The translations under genes were made by a program, and so were the position numbers. From Drosophila miranda (Eukaryota; Arthropoda; Insecta; Diptera; Drosophilidae), in assembly GCF_003369915.1 (NCBI RefSeq), contig NC_046677.1, positions 23,268,913 to 23,332,912 on the forward strand: a stretch of 64,000 nucleotides of DNA, given 5' to 3'. Shown here one piece after another: positions 33,771 through 48,023 of the stretch (positions are counted from its first letter, which is position 1; each line of letters opens with the position of its first letter). Below the pieces are notes generated by a model. The model saw only the letters and a list, made by a program, of their open reading frames with translations, did not search any database and was not told where the DNA came from.

Positions 33771-36248
33771 AGTCACAGCCTAATTACCCGATCGAAAAGC
33801 AAACATCTCTAGCCACAGGAGGTATATCTACGAGTGCATAGTATCTTTAAACCAATTAAATTATATCGTTCCATTTAATTGGTTATTTATATTCATTCGT
33901 CCCATTAACACTTCGCGGCGGCCCTCCTCCGTCAGGCATTATCAATCTTCTTGGGCGCACTCGCATTCGCACTACTAGACAAAAGCCAGACCTAGGCGGG
34001 CGGCGGTTTAATGATACTTATCAACTTTTAGAGTCGCCACCCAGCACAAAGCCACAGCAGTAAAAGCGACCGCAGAGCGTGAAAATAAGTCTAGCTTCTG
34101 TGGTGGAAGGTATATATACTCTAATATTTGTTTTATTTTTGGGATTTTTTATAAAATTTTGCCTAACTAAAAAGAAGCACAATAAACGAAACATTTATCT
34201 GTATCGTTGTTTAGGAATATAGTGGTACGATACAGCGGATTCTAACCGATATAAAAGAGATAAACTCTCTTAAAACTCTGAGAAAAGTGTCATTGAAATG
34301 TATAGAGTTGTCTAGGAGTTCCTCCTATTGTAATACCCTCTTGAAGGGTATCCGCAAACTTTGTTACAGACAGCAGATTCAAGCAAGGGGCCATGGCTAA
34401 AACGGTGTATGGGATGTAGTTGGTGGCCAAGTGGCGTGTGGTCATTGTTGTGGCTGTTGCCCCTGTGCCTGTGGTTGTAGTTGTTGCTGCTGCTGCTGCG
34501 CGTGGGCGTTGCATTGGTGGCACTTGGACTTTTTGTGGTTCGTTGTTTGTTTTTGTTTTTTGTTGGTTCCACTTGCCTTTGTTGTTTACATAAAAGGCGT
34601 TTAATTAAGTCATTAACAAGCGGCAGATAATAATAATACATGTACTACAATGCAGGGCGATCGAATTTGCCATGGGCTAAGGATTTGTGGGGGAGGCTAA
34701 CAAACTGTGGGAAAGTATTAAGATTTTATATTATATATCCAACAGAATAAAGAATGAATGCTCTGATAAATTTATGTTTCCTTTATCGTCCTCTTACTCT
34801 GCTCTGTTAAACCCCTTTCATTTTCTTATCCAGTTTGTAGCTTAAGTCTTTTGTTTAGTGTCCCCACAACACATAAATCTATTGGCACGCACAAACTGTT
34901 TCGGAGCCCCCTTCCCCACCTCCTGGATCTGGGTCCCCGACACACAAATAGATTTGTAATAAATTATGCGCTATATGCTCCATAATAAATCAATAAACTC
35001 TTGCCATACGCAACTTTTTCTGTGAGTCTACGATTTTTTTCTGTTTGTGGATTTTTTGCATACAGGAAAAACGCATTTTTTCAGTGTTGCAGCAGCGTGT
35101 GCCAAGCAGGGGTTTTTCCGTTGGGTAAATGGAAAAACACATGCCCCCAAGAAAAGGGGGAGCGAGGCAGAGAGCCAGAGAGGTCTTTGAGGTGACAGTT
35201 GGCACAGACAAACATGGAAGGGGCTGACGTTTTCCTTTGGGCTTTTCTTTTAGTAGATCCCCTTCTTGGACTAGTATGACTATGCCACTGTCTTGAAAGG
35301 CACTTGGCCAGCGCGGCAGGCAACCGTCAACTGCTGTTGTTGTTGCGTGCTTTTGGCCACTTCGGACTCAATGAATGAATTGCATTGATTGAACGACTCA
35401 CGCACCTCGCTTTGGGCCCGGTCCGGGGCCTGAATCGGAGGCCTGGTCCAAGTCCACATCCAGTTCTAGCTACGCGCACTATAAATTTTCCTTTGGAAAG
35501 GTAGTTGTGAGAGGGGGTGTGGGAGATGCAGGCGGCGCTGGTGAAAACTGTGTCAATGCATTTTGGACAGGCTCAAAGTCTGACTCTCGACTTGAATGAT
35601 GATTGCATCAGAGACTGCCCCGAAATCGAATTAAATGGAAAGATCGTTTCTTTTTTGGTGGAACGCAAATTAGATTTTTATGGGTTTTTCTTTTTGTTTA
35701 ATTAAAATCCTTTGTGGATAATGGTTTTCCCACTCACTTTTTTGGAGTAAAAAGCCAAAGGCTAGGGAGTTGCAGGCCATAAAACGCAATCACTTGGCTG
35801 AATATTAAGTTACTCCATTCCAATCGAATCGAAACGCAGTGCCAGTATCCAGTAGCCAGCAGCCAGTGCCAGGATGTCACGTCATAGCCTCCTCACTGGG
35901 AGGGAGTTGGAGGATAGTCGGGGAGCTGGAGGTTGTGCAATCTGTTCCCAATCTTCAAAGTGCGTTCGCTTTTGGGCCCAGACTCTTAAATTTGTGTGTG
36001 TGAGAGTGTGTGTTTTGGATTAGAGCCGCAGTCGTGGGTTAGCCAAGGGGCGTTTTGCGTTTAAACCAGTTTAATAAACTGGTATCATTTGCTATCGCAT
36101 CACTGCTACTTAAAATCTCCATCGATGATGGGGGAACAGGGCCACGAATGCGGAGCTAACAAAGTAACTAAGCTGCTGAATGCTGAATGCATTACACACT
36201 ACCTCCCCTCCACACATACATACATTAATCACTCAGCTGCACATCCTC

Positions 36249-36287
36249 CTCGGACTCGGACTCGTACTCGGACTTGGACTCGTACTA
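36249..36287. repeat. Imperfect hexamer tandem repeat (CGGACT/CGTACT)
   Basis: About six copies of CTCGGACTCGGACTCGTACT-type units with single-base variants. Confidence 0.7.
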
Positions 36288-39200
36288 GGAGAATGAGGTT
36301 GTCTCCCCACTCCCCCACTGGACGTTTCGTGACAAATGTTGCGTATGCACCTCGTTGACCGACTAAGAAACGCAATGTGAAAGGAATGGTGTTTGGACTT
36401 GATTGAAGGTGGAATACTCTTACAAGTTAACGAAGTTAACGAATTCTGATTGATAGCTAACTTGCATGAAATTGATTGGGGTAGGGGGGACTTCCAGAGG
36501 TTGAAACTGGCAATTACACTTTGTATTTGATTAAAGAATATAAATTTCTTGAAAAATATCATTCATCTATCAAGGGAATGTATCATATATCAAGGGAAAG
36601 CCCATCAAACACAACAAATAGTACAACAAAATGTACCTTAAAAATAAGAATAAGAATTCATTTTGCTAAATTAGCATCTTAAAAATTTTGAATTAGCGTT
36701 CTGTCAATTAAACTTAAAATATGAACCTCTAGAAATTGAATCAGAGTCATTTAGCATGCACCTACAATCAAATATTATATCAAGAGGGCAATGCTCGCAA
36801 AAAACCAAAATTTTCCAAATTATTCGAAAGGTGATTTAAACTATGAATAATAATGTTGGTCAAGCAGAAATATGGTTAAATCAAAGTGTTAGTCTAATAT
36901 GAAATTTCCGTAACTATAGTACAAATATTACAGGCCGGAAAGTCTGCCTAAAAAAGAGATCTCTAATGCTAGTTGCAAAACCGATGCACTAAACATTAAT
37001 CAATTCGTAAATGTCATCGCAATCATATGTATGTACATTAATCACTGTTTAAGTGAAGAATATGTGCCCAATAAAAATAAGATACCCCTAGCAGACAGAA
37101 GGTCATTTATTATATCTTATACATCAAATAAAAGTAGATTTGATAGCATAAAGAACCATTGTTTTCAAAGAAAAAATAACTCTTTATAGACATACATAAT
37201 AAAGAAAATCATTTCCCCTTTCTATCCAACCATTATCCCACTCAAGTCATCGTACCCTCTATACTCGCATGTTTCTAGAGAATTCGAAAAAAAAGTTATC
37301 AAATCGAACGACAAGTTTTTAATTACCAGGCAAAAGGCCCGCGCAGCAGCCAGCAAGCACTTTCAAATGCGTAAACTAGTTGGCAGCCAAAGAGTCAGAC
37401 CATTGCAGATTTCAATTAAAAATCTTGAAAACTCCAGACAGCAGACTCAAATCGAAGTCGCAGTCGCAGTCCCAGAGTCCAAGTCCGAGTTAGAGTCCGA
37501 GGCAGAGCCAGAGCCAGAGCCAGATTAGGGTGTGTCGCTGGGTATCTCCCTCTGATGAGGCGGCGGTTAGTGGCGGTTAGTGGCTTGGACATTCAAGCCT
37601 TAGGGGAGCTGCGGGATCTGTGGCTAACAAAATTTGCGTAAGTTGCCGCACCGCACCACGCCGCCTCGATCTGCGGCGGCCTTTCCAAATGGCTTCCAAT
37701 CTGGCCACGCAATCTGGAGTGGAGTCTGTCTCGAGATCGAGTCCAGGCCTCCTGTACACAGCAGCAAAATTGATTGACTCGAGGCGTTTCGCGACGCATT
37801 TTCCTTTGCTCTTTTCAGCTTTTTTCACGCCAAATGTGGAACGCACTTAAAATGCCGCTAATTGATGTCGTTCGCAAGCCGCCTCGCCACACCACGCCAC
37901 GCCGTTGCAGGTTGCTCTATCTACCGCGTTGCAACATCTATTCAAGATCTGCTTTTGCTGAGATCTGATTTGTGTGTGTGTGTGTGGAGGTATTGGTCTC
38001 TATCTTGTTCTGTCAAATGATAATTTGCTTAATCACCTGCTGTGTTCGGCTTAAATTTTATTTGGCAATTAAGGCGGGTGTTCGAGTCTTCGAGTGGGCT
38101 TAATTATTAAGACAAAATATTTTCGGCAACTGCAAAAGTGTCAAATGCGACAGGTGGCTGAATCCAGCAAATACATATAGCATTTAATTGAGTTTTTTAT
38201 GGGAACGAGTATGATGATTAAGAAAGAGAAATAGGACACTCGAATAGGCAATAGGAAATAATCTTCACATAACAAAATACATTAAAGTTTACACCGGTTT
38301 CGATGCCTGTACGATTTATATGTTATTCAAGGCTTAAATATATGGATCTGTTAAAAGATCGAAGCATTTTTTGAGCTTATTTGAAAATAAATCCATGAAG
38401 CCCATAAAAAAGGCTGTCGATTAGGGTAATCTTATAAATAAATTAGTTAGTTAGGAAAAATATTTATATATTCAATTAAATTGGCTAACGATTACAATCG
38501 GAGTACAAATTGAATAATTAACGATAATTCGATTTCGCATTTCCAGACCTTTTTCACTTAACTTTAGAAATTGGAACATTTCTTTTATATTTTAAGTAAA
38601 ATTTTGGCACTCTATTTTTTTTTTAACTGATACATTTTCTACTATTTAATTTTTCCTCTCCAAATTTTTTAAAGTATTCATAAGAACTTTTTATGTTTCC
38701 CTTTAATTTTTCTTCCTGAATCTTAATATTTCTAACACATTTTTGACCTGGCAAAATCATATTTTAGTTTAGACTATTTTAAATGTTTCTAGCTTCACTC
38801 GATTTATTTTGAAACGACATTTAAGTTTGGTTATAGGACACCAAACAGGCCTTTTCCAAGTCGTCTCAACGAGAAGCGAGATCCCAGGTCAAGGCAAACT
38901 CCATTACGCAGTCGAACAGTTTTCCAGCATTTTTCCGTTGGATAGAAAAAATGTTAATCAAAGCCAACGACCACGCCCACATGTGCGTTAACTTAAGCTA
39001 AATTGAAAGCAAAACGCAATTTGTAGTTGAAAGAGCTGAAAGATTGGAGGCTTGGAGGAGACATGGAAGAGAACCACTGTGGGCCAATATACTCGTAATT
39101 TGCATTAAATGACAGCAGCAGCCGACTTGACCTGGATACCGAAAGAAGTCCAAGCAAAAATACATACATACGAAAACAAGAAGAAACATGTGTATGCCAT

Positions 39201-42200
39201 AAAAATGTATTCATACATCAGACAGGCGCTAAAAAGCCACTAACCGAATCGGCCATGCAAATGCAACAGCAGCAGAAAATCAAACAACAATTAAGATTCG
39301 CAGATTCGTAGATATCCGTACAACATTCATCTAAACAGTGAGTGAAAAAACTGAAACTATCTATGAGTTGGCTGGAGATTTTGCGCTGAAAGGCAGATCC
39401 AACAAGATTCAACTTGTTTTTAAATCAAGTTCGTTGCCCAAGTCATTCGTTTTTCTGTGCTGGAAGCAGAGCATGAACATCGCTTGGCATTTGATAAATG
39501 CAATTAAAACGGAATTAAACAGAGGAAAAACAAAATTAGAAAGAAAAGAACTTTGAATTTGTTGGTCGATGTTGAGACTTGGTGATACCTAATACTTAGA
39601 TATACTGGTACTATAAAAGGTAGAAAACGGTCTGTGTTGGAGTTTAAGGGAGCGAAATTATCCAACGACCTCTTTTATAATAAATGGAAAAGTGGATGGC
39701 ATTTCTTTGTCCATATATTGGCTGTATATTTTCGCCATTATGGCTAATAGCTGAATGATCTGAGAGCTTCCTGCTGAGAAAGGAATACACATATTTTATA
39801 GAATTATATATGCTTCCATCCAAACAGAACATACCCTCGCATTCGATGTTTAATAGGCACAAAAAAACCAACCCAAAATCTATCAGAAATGTCAGCGCTA
39901 ACCGTTTGTCGTTTGATGATTTATTCTTGTCAGTTTTCGGCTAATTGTCAAGTTCCTACAAAAAGTGTCAACTCTAACAAATACACACACAGACACCCCC
40001 GTATGAGAGAGCGAGAGAGGGGGGCCATGACGACCTCCAAAGGAAGGTGCTGCCCCGACAAGCACATTCTAACGCCCGTTGACATATCACGAACTTTGCC
40101 TGAGAAATGCAAATTTCAATTTCGGTTGCCGATCAACTTGCATAGCCACTCGAGCAGTGCTCGAATTGAGTAATCGAACCGAGGAAAGAGATTCAGATTC
40201 GAATGAAATCGAAAGGGGCATGCGTGACTGTGCCCCAGTGCCACACTGGCATAGTGCCCAACTGCCTGACCGACTTGAACTCGCCCACAATCCATAATTT
40301 TGTTGGAAATTTCAACCAACAATGGGAGTCCCGGCCTCACGGCGAAAGTGGAAGAATAACAAAAGATTGAATCGGATCGAGGTCTCCTTAGAAATTGTTG
40401 GAATTTTGCACAATTTATGGTAGTTTTTCGGGGTCTAATTGAAAGGCCACTTTTTGTTGGGAAATTTGTAGATCTTAAACGAAAATATTACCAAATTTCT
40501 ACAGAAATCGCTGCTGTAGAGGACATAAGCTTTTGACATGCATTTCAATACAAAATATATTCTAAGAATCTTTTTTATACCTCTTCAACGCATCCTTCAA
40601 TCTTACACAATCTTGGAAGACCCCCCTAAGACCTCATTATAATTACAAGCCATTGATGAGTTATTAAGAAATGTTTCCATTAAGATCTTTAATGAAAATA
40701 TAACACAAATTTTCATTAAATGCAAAATCATTTTGGGAAAACATTCAATCAAATTCCCAATTACCCAGAGGTCAATGGATGAACAGCCTTTCAACAGCCT
40801 GAAGATTTTCACAGTCTCCGAGCTGCAGTCCCCCCTGGGGCTTAACAAACGATGGGAGGGGAAGGCAGAAGTCTGCCTTTCGTCTTCAGTTTTTTCCTTT
40901 CGGTGGTCTTCAATGCAATTTGATTTTATTCGATTGTTGGCTAATTTTGAATGCTGGCAAGTTGTAAATACTTTCAATTAATTCGTTGTGATGCCCTTGT
41001 TATTGTTTATTTGGGTTTTAGATTCCGATTTCGATATTCAATTCACCAACAGGGGGATTTCACAACCCCACCGAACGGTCGTACTGTCTGTCTGTGGCTG
41101 TGGCTGCTGTTGTAATTGAACTTTTGAACTGAAATGTTTGCTTTGGTTAATTTGTAAATTGAACATTTAGCCAGCGAAGATTCGGCTCAAGCCATTTGCT
41201 TACACAACCTCAGAGGTGGGTCTTGTCTTGGGTTTGGTACGCCCTACCGAATCTTTTCTCTTAATGAACTTTAAGCCTAGATCTTGCGGCCACTCCATAG
41301 CCACATCCAATGCTACAGCTACACTCGGGAGTAATTAATGGAACCTCTGGGCAGGGGAAACTCAATTAGTACTTGTCTGTCCCAGGGCCTGTCTCGTGTC
41401 TCCGTTTCTGGGGTGTCTTGTAATGTTGTGTCTGGCAAAATGTCAACGGATTTGTACGCATTTCTGGGTGCAGCCCCAGACTTTGGCTTTGGCTTGTGCC
41501 TCACCCTGGTTCTGGCCACTGCCTCCGATACCCGGGGCACCACTTCACTTTAATTTCATTTGTGCCACATACCAATTGCTCACCTGCTTCGTTTAGCCCG
41601 AGGGTAGTGTCAGGGTTCTGACTTAATTATGACAGAATTTACAAGGGTTTTTGTATTGAATTCGCACAGAATTCGCAGTCGGCGAATGTCAGTTTGATTC
41701 GCTTCATTATATAGCCAAAGTCAAATGGCTTTGTATCGCTAAAAGTGTTAATTAAAACGACCCAAAGATGTGCAAAAAGTAGAAACTATAAAAAAATGTA
41801 GTGTTCAATTAAGATGAGACGAAGTTTGAACACTCTTTAAAGTTATATAATAAATAATACACTAGGTTTTATAGAGCTCTATTTATTTTATTCTATAAAA
41901 TGACTACTAGAACTTAAAGTATTTAATCTAAATATAATGGAATCTCCTTTGGTTTATCCAAACAGCTAGGAGAATTATACGAATACAAAGAACACCAAAA
42001 TATCTTTTTATTTCTATTTTATTGCGTTCTAACTATTCCTTGACTCTATTTGTTATTGACATATCAGAGCTTAGCATTCATCTTTAAGAGTAATAGAGTG
42101 GGGAAAAATTAAACAAAGATTCTCTACTGTATGCCATTCTATTCCTCAATAGTGGATTCTATCATTCCGTCTATTATATTCTTTGTATAATATTCTATTC

Positions 42201-45200
42201 ATCTAATTATAATCGATACCACCTGCAATAAATATGCATACCTTTTAGAAAGGATAAACTGGTTTTTATATATTATATTCCACTTCTTATAGGTTCTTGA
42301 ATTTCAAATAGTCTCCAAAGTTAGAGTACACATTAGGAGGAATAGGAAATGAAGATGGTTCCTCGTATTCGCCACACGAAAACCATTACCAATTAGACCA
42401 TATAGAGAAGGCTCGTACCAATCGAAAATCCCCGAAAATGAGCCTTGATCAGTGATCAATTTTCACCTGATAACATCACGCACTCGACCCTGGCCTTGGC
42501 AATCCTCAATTCAGAATTTCCATTTCCTTTGCTTGTTCAGAGCTTTTGTTTTCAATTAAAAATCGTGGGAATGAAATTTGCATATGCAAATCCATTTGAT
42601 GATGGAATACGGTTAAAGATTTTGCGAATTTTTTTCATTGTGGGTTGTGCTTTGGTTTGGATTCGTTATTTTTTTTTTTTGCCAATGACATTGGACTCGG
42701 CGGGTGTGTGTAACAATTTGCCAAGCTTGTCACTCGCCAGGCGGAAGCTTTTGATAGGCGGTGATGGGATGGTTTATGGCTAAAAAGTGAGCGAAAAGAT
42801 TGGCCAAAGATGATGGTATAAACACCAATTTTATCGTCTTGCCATCATAAAACGAAAGACTTGGAGTTGGGCAACAGACATGCTAAACACTTTGCTGTAC
42901 CCACATTTGTTTGAACAAAACTGTTGCCGAATTGTATTTAAATTTATTCTGTTGGGCCTTTTCTTTTGTGGTTTGTTGTTGTTGTTGTTTTTTTTTTTGT
43001 GTGTCTTGTGTGGAGCTGGACCCACCAAGTAGTCAGAGCGTCAGCTGTAATGCCAATGGCTTTATTTCGGATTTGAATTCGATTTCGATTTGCAGCATGA
43101 CATTTTCCATTTCAATTGCAAGATTGAACTTTTATCGATGGATGTCTCCTGGGGCTACGGGTCCGGGCTCGGGCCGCTGCTCACTCAATTAAAATTAATA
43201 TGCAAATTAGTTTGTCTGCCACCGTCTGACGTCTGTCAGACTGATTAAAGTGCAGTTTCCAATTTCCCATTCAATTCAAATCGAATGAGAGCAATCCATA
43301 ATAATACCTGCAACAGACATTTGTAATTGTCAAACGAGCAACGATGTATCGATCGATTTGCCCCGTTGTTGGAGGTTTCAGAATTCTCCTTGGATTCTGC
43401 TTATTATTGCACACAATTTATGATCTGATATTTAGCATATTTCCGCAAAAGACAAAAAACTTGGCAAACTGGTACACAATGTTCATAAATATCCATTGAT
43501 TCAACGGTAGAGAATATCTTAAAAAAAATAATACCATTTGCGTATTATGCAATTCTTGACATTTGACTTATAGAAATTTCTATCAGAACAAAAACATAAT
43601 TATTGCCGCTCGCTTTCGTTTTTTTCCTTCCAATTCAATAATCTGTGGTATTTATTTCACATTTTTGTGAGGTTCCTTTCGAAAGAACTTTGATTTGGGA
43701 GATTCATTTAATGTATGCCACAAACTGGCTTTGACACTCACTCATACCGCAGTACCGCCTCTTACCTTCACTTTTATTTTGGGAATTAAAATTTTTGTGA
43801 TGTATCCAAGTGAAATCTGGTATTCCAAATATTTAGTATACGCTACAGCTGTAAATACAGATATATATGTATATATTTTTTTATCTGTTGAACAGCCAAG
43901 GAAACACAACACGCACCATATAAAGGATATAGGTATGCATATATAGATGATCCTTTCTCTATTAGCACTTCCACTTTCGCGCGTTGATCGTAGGGTATCC
44001 TCTTTTTAGGGGGACGCGTTCGCGACGCTTGCGGTCTGAAGCGGTTTGCTCCACTGAACCACTTTTTATGCAACGCCAAGTAGAAGTAGCCACCGACTTC
44101 GACGAATGCACGAAGGCACAGCCGAAGCCAAAGCCGAAGCCCAAAGTCGATTACAGGCTGCGCTTCGCCTCGGCTTTTGGTTCAAGTCTCCGCTGAAGCC
44201 TGACTTTGATTCGATGCTGATGCTGATGGGGTGCAAATCGACTGCAAAAAAGAATTTAAAATAGTATGCAAATACCCCATGAGATTATTATCTCGAAGCA
44301 CTTGCCCATGGCCTTTGTTTCTGGCTAATTAAATTTCGGCCAGCAATCAATTAAAGTCTTGGCAGTCGTTCCGATCCGTTCCCCTGTGGCCGGCCACTCC
44401 CCGTCCCCGGCCTCCTAATAATCACGGTTATTATTTATGGGCATTTGGATAAATCATGATTAAATTGCACTATAAATCTGTTGGCCACTAAACTAAATCG
44501 AAACCTGAAAATTGTTGAATATTGCCAGTGGCACTTTGGAATTGGTCCAACATTTCATACGCGATCCATACAAATCGTAAATTCAATTTGTGTCTTTGCC
44601 TTTCTTGTTTATATCTTTATTTGGACAATGGGTTCGGCGGTACGTACATATGTATATTCGATGCGAGGGTCTATCATGTCATAAACTATATTAAGTGTCA
44701 GCCGCGTGCATGTACTGTTTCATAATCATCAGGCTCACTCAGTCTCCTCCTCAGCCTCCGCCTTTGGAGCCTCCAGAGTGGCTTGTCTGTCGGTGGGGCA
44801 TGCCCATGCGGACACTGTTTTGTGCTGTTGTTATTTCCACCTCTAAACCGTCAAATGCCTTCGACAACGTACCCCCAAAAGTGAGTGTGAATTATTGCAC
44901 TTTGTCTTGACACGACTTTTTCGACTTCTGCTCCTGTCTCTCCTGGCCCTCTCTGTCCGAAGACATTCCACTCCACTCCTCACTCCTCTCTGGTCTCCAG
45001 TCTCAAGTACTCCCCATATCTGTTCCACGTCTCGCCAAATGTTATCTAAATGTCTTACATTTCCCTATTACATAAATTATAGCCTCTTGTGTTTCTTTTT
45101 TAATTTTGCATGCCTAAGCCAGAAAAAATATTACGATATGTAGGTTGGTCTGTCTCATTGGCTAAAGATCAAAGTTATTATTGACTGGGCATTGAGGATG

Positions 45201-47468
45201 GTCGATTGTTTGGGAATAAAGCAAGGTAGGGCATGGGCTAGGGGTCTGATCAATATGTGATGGCGTTTTGCACAGAAAATAACTGAACAAACTTGATTAA
45301 AAGTTTATATATTATTCTAAAGTGATTTAAGATTACATTTTCAATGAAAACCTGTACTTCTGGTATTTTACCGTCCGTAATCCCATTTTTCCCACAGAAA
45401 TTCACATATACGAATTTTGCATGATCTTTTTTCAATCTTAATTTTCAATTCCTTTGAAGTCCTTGAATTTCAGCCGGTTTGCGCAATCGGCATATTCCTG
45501 GGCCTCTTAGTCCCATATTTCGCACCATATACTAGCAGTTGTGAACCATGATGAAAAACTGATATTCGAATATTTAATATCTCGCAAAAATAACCAATAG
45601 AGTATCTGGAAATCTTAAAAGCCACTTTCCTGTACCCTCAAGACTGTCTTTCTCTTCTTTCTCAGTGGGCCTTTCCTCTGTGTTGACAACTATTTGTGGG
45701 ATTTGTGCATTCGTGGGATAATAGCATTGTATTTGTATAATATATAAATTATAGCAACCTGTTGCCAGTTGTTGCCAAAGTAGTTTCTGTTGTCGTGGCC
45801 ATTTCTGAACTTGAACTCAACTTTCAAATTGAACAAGTCTCGCGATTCGCGGGCTCACTGTGCTATATTTAATCTGTGGTGGCTTCTTTGTATTTTTTTC
45901 TTTACTTTCAAATCAGAGACACATTGATTTCCTGTTCGATTTGCATTTCAGCAAAATCTTTGGCGGCTTCTTCGGCTGCTTTTGATTCGCACCTATTAGC
46001 ACCCTGGAGTTTCCAGACACGGCCACCCTGAGTAATGTGTTTTGTCACTTCTGTCTGACTGGCTCTGGCTCTCTGACAACTCAATTGACGAGTGACGACG
46101 GCGTCGGCGGCCTGTCAAAGGTGCCTAATGCGCCTCAGACACGCAATCTCCCAGACTCCAAGTCAGAATCCGGTGCCTCCGCAAAGTCATCGAACAATTC
46201 CCACACAGAGCATTCGAGAACCAAAGCAAACAGCTACAGTACACCAATATAATACCATAGATCTAAAGACGGAGGCGCACGTTTACAGCAAATAAAATTA
46301 GCTGCTTGTCTTGGTAATTGCGCTGAGGCCGCCGTCGAGCCGAATGGAGGAGTTTGCAGGCGAAGTTTGGGCCAAGACATGGAGTTTGGCCAGAAACCAA
46401 CAACAATGGGAGAATTCAGTCAACTGCAGTGTTCGGTCTTAGAAGAAGCAATAAAGACCAGGGCTAGGCGATGGTAAGAACTTTTTGAACCAGAAGAGGA
46501 ATAGAAACAAGAATTTTGAACCAGAACAGATTGAAGCCCCAGACTAAAGAGCTCTAAGGAAACTCCATAAAAAATTTTCTTCGAAACGATAAAAAATGAT
46601 AAAAAAAACTTTTACTGATGATAAATTTAATCATTGATTTATATACACCAATTTATAAACAGCTAAATTATGGCTGAGAATAAATGCCTGATACTCGAAC
46701 TTCTGTGTTGAATTCGTTGATGAGGAAATAAACAAACTAAAACGGAACTCAAAAACAGACCAAATATGACTTTGATATCCGAACTGGACTGGTTCCGATC
46801 TGCAGTGAATCACTTACCTTCCAAAATATACAACCCACTCTACAAGCATACGATTGTTTTAAGAACTGCAGCGATCGTGATGGCCATCGAGAGTGGAGTG
46901 GAGTCCAAGACGGAATGGGGCTGGGACTGTCGTCTGGGCCATGTTGCAATTAACTGGCCAACTAAGCAGCAATTGGCCACAATTATTATTATTATTTCTT
47001 GTACGACTACGAGTATGCTTATGCTTATGCCTCATGCCTAGGCCGGACGATTGTTGTGGTGGTCGGGCGCATTTTGGTAATTGTTTTAGCCATGTTTTGC
47101 CATTTATGTGTGGCCTGAAAGACCGAATATGTGACTGGTACTCGCACTGGGGGGACTGGCACTGTGCCGAGTAGTAGATTTTTATTTTTTAATTTTTGTT
47201 GTTCTGTTTCTGTGTCTGCTACCGTTTTTGTGAGCTCCATGCGTGGAGTCTCCTCGCCTCGGCCCAACCTCCACACAATCCACACAATCCTTAGCGCAAA
47301 GTCAACCAATGACCTTAATTCGCTTTGGCCACAGCTCGTTTATCTTTTGGCTCCGCCAATTTGCTGCACATTATTCACATTTGGCTTGGGATTTGGAGTT
47401 AGATTCCGTGTTCGAGACCGCAGTCAGAGGCGAAGACAGAGATTTGCAGCTTTTACTACATAAAAAGC

Positions 47469-47474
47469 TTTATT
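47469..47474 (-). terminator. Possible polyadenylation signal of timeless
   Basis: TTTATT (AATAAA on the minus strand) 550 bases beyond the tim stop codon; it would give a 3' UTR of about 0.57 kb. Other AT-rich hexamers nearby make the choice uncertain. Confidence 0.4.
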
Positions 47475-48023
47475 AGTAGAACCACATCTATAAGTATATA
47501 ATTTATGATGGTTAAAATCTACACATGGTTACAATAATTTTCATGTTGGTTACAATAGTATATACTATGTGATATATATGATATATGAACGTTTGCATGG
47601 GGTGCGATACTACACGATAATATTTAGATTTTTGTTTGTAAATAGATTTCTCTGTGGTGTATATTTGAACTATTCAACCAGGAACATTGCCCATTTATAT
47701 AGGTATATACGGTATATAGGTATGTACGTTTACGGAATACAACGCGGAACTAAAAACTAATTGTTAAAACTTAGATTAAATATAATTTATGCTGTAAAAG
47801 AATCATTGGGCCTTCACCATTTCTTTGACTATTCATTCATTATGCACTTTTGCGTCACATCTGATTGTTCAGGTATATTTTATACTTTGCATAGCTGATT
47901 GTTCAGGTATTTATGTTTCCATTTTTTTTTTTTGTGTTGTTTCGACAAACTTCTTGCTTACTGTCTGTAAATATCTTCTGTAACGAGTATGTTGTGTTAT
48001 CAAATTATTTTTTTGTTTGTTTT

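Larger units (their letters stand above)
33254..47468. other. 14-kb gene desert
   Basis: No credible coding exon, RNA gene or transposon frame was found. The DNA is AT-rich with many TAATTA/CAATTA-type words and simple repeats (GTAG at 33745-33770; CGGACT at about 36249-36287). It may hold regulatory DNA, the 5' exon of the proline-rich gene, or introns of an unseen transcript. Peptides readable here mostly start at non-ATG codons or follow repeats. Confidence 0.45.

Noticed and set aside
46037-46252. 71-residue Ser/Asn-rich frame
   Set aside because: Begins at GTG, not ATG, and no splice acceptor explains it; weak coding look.
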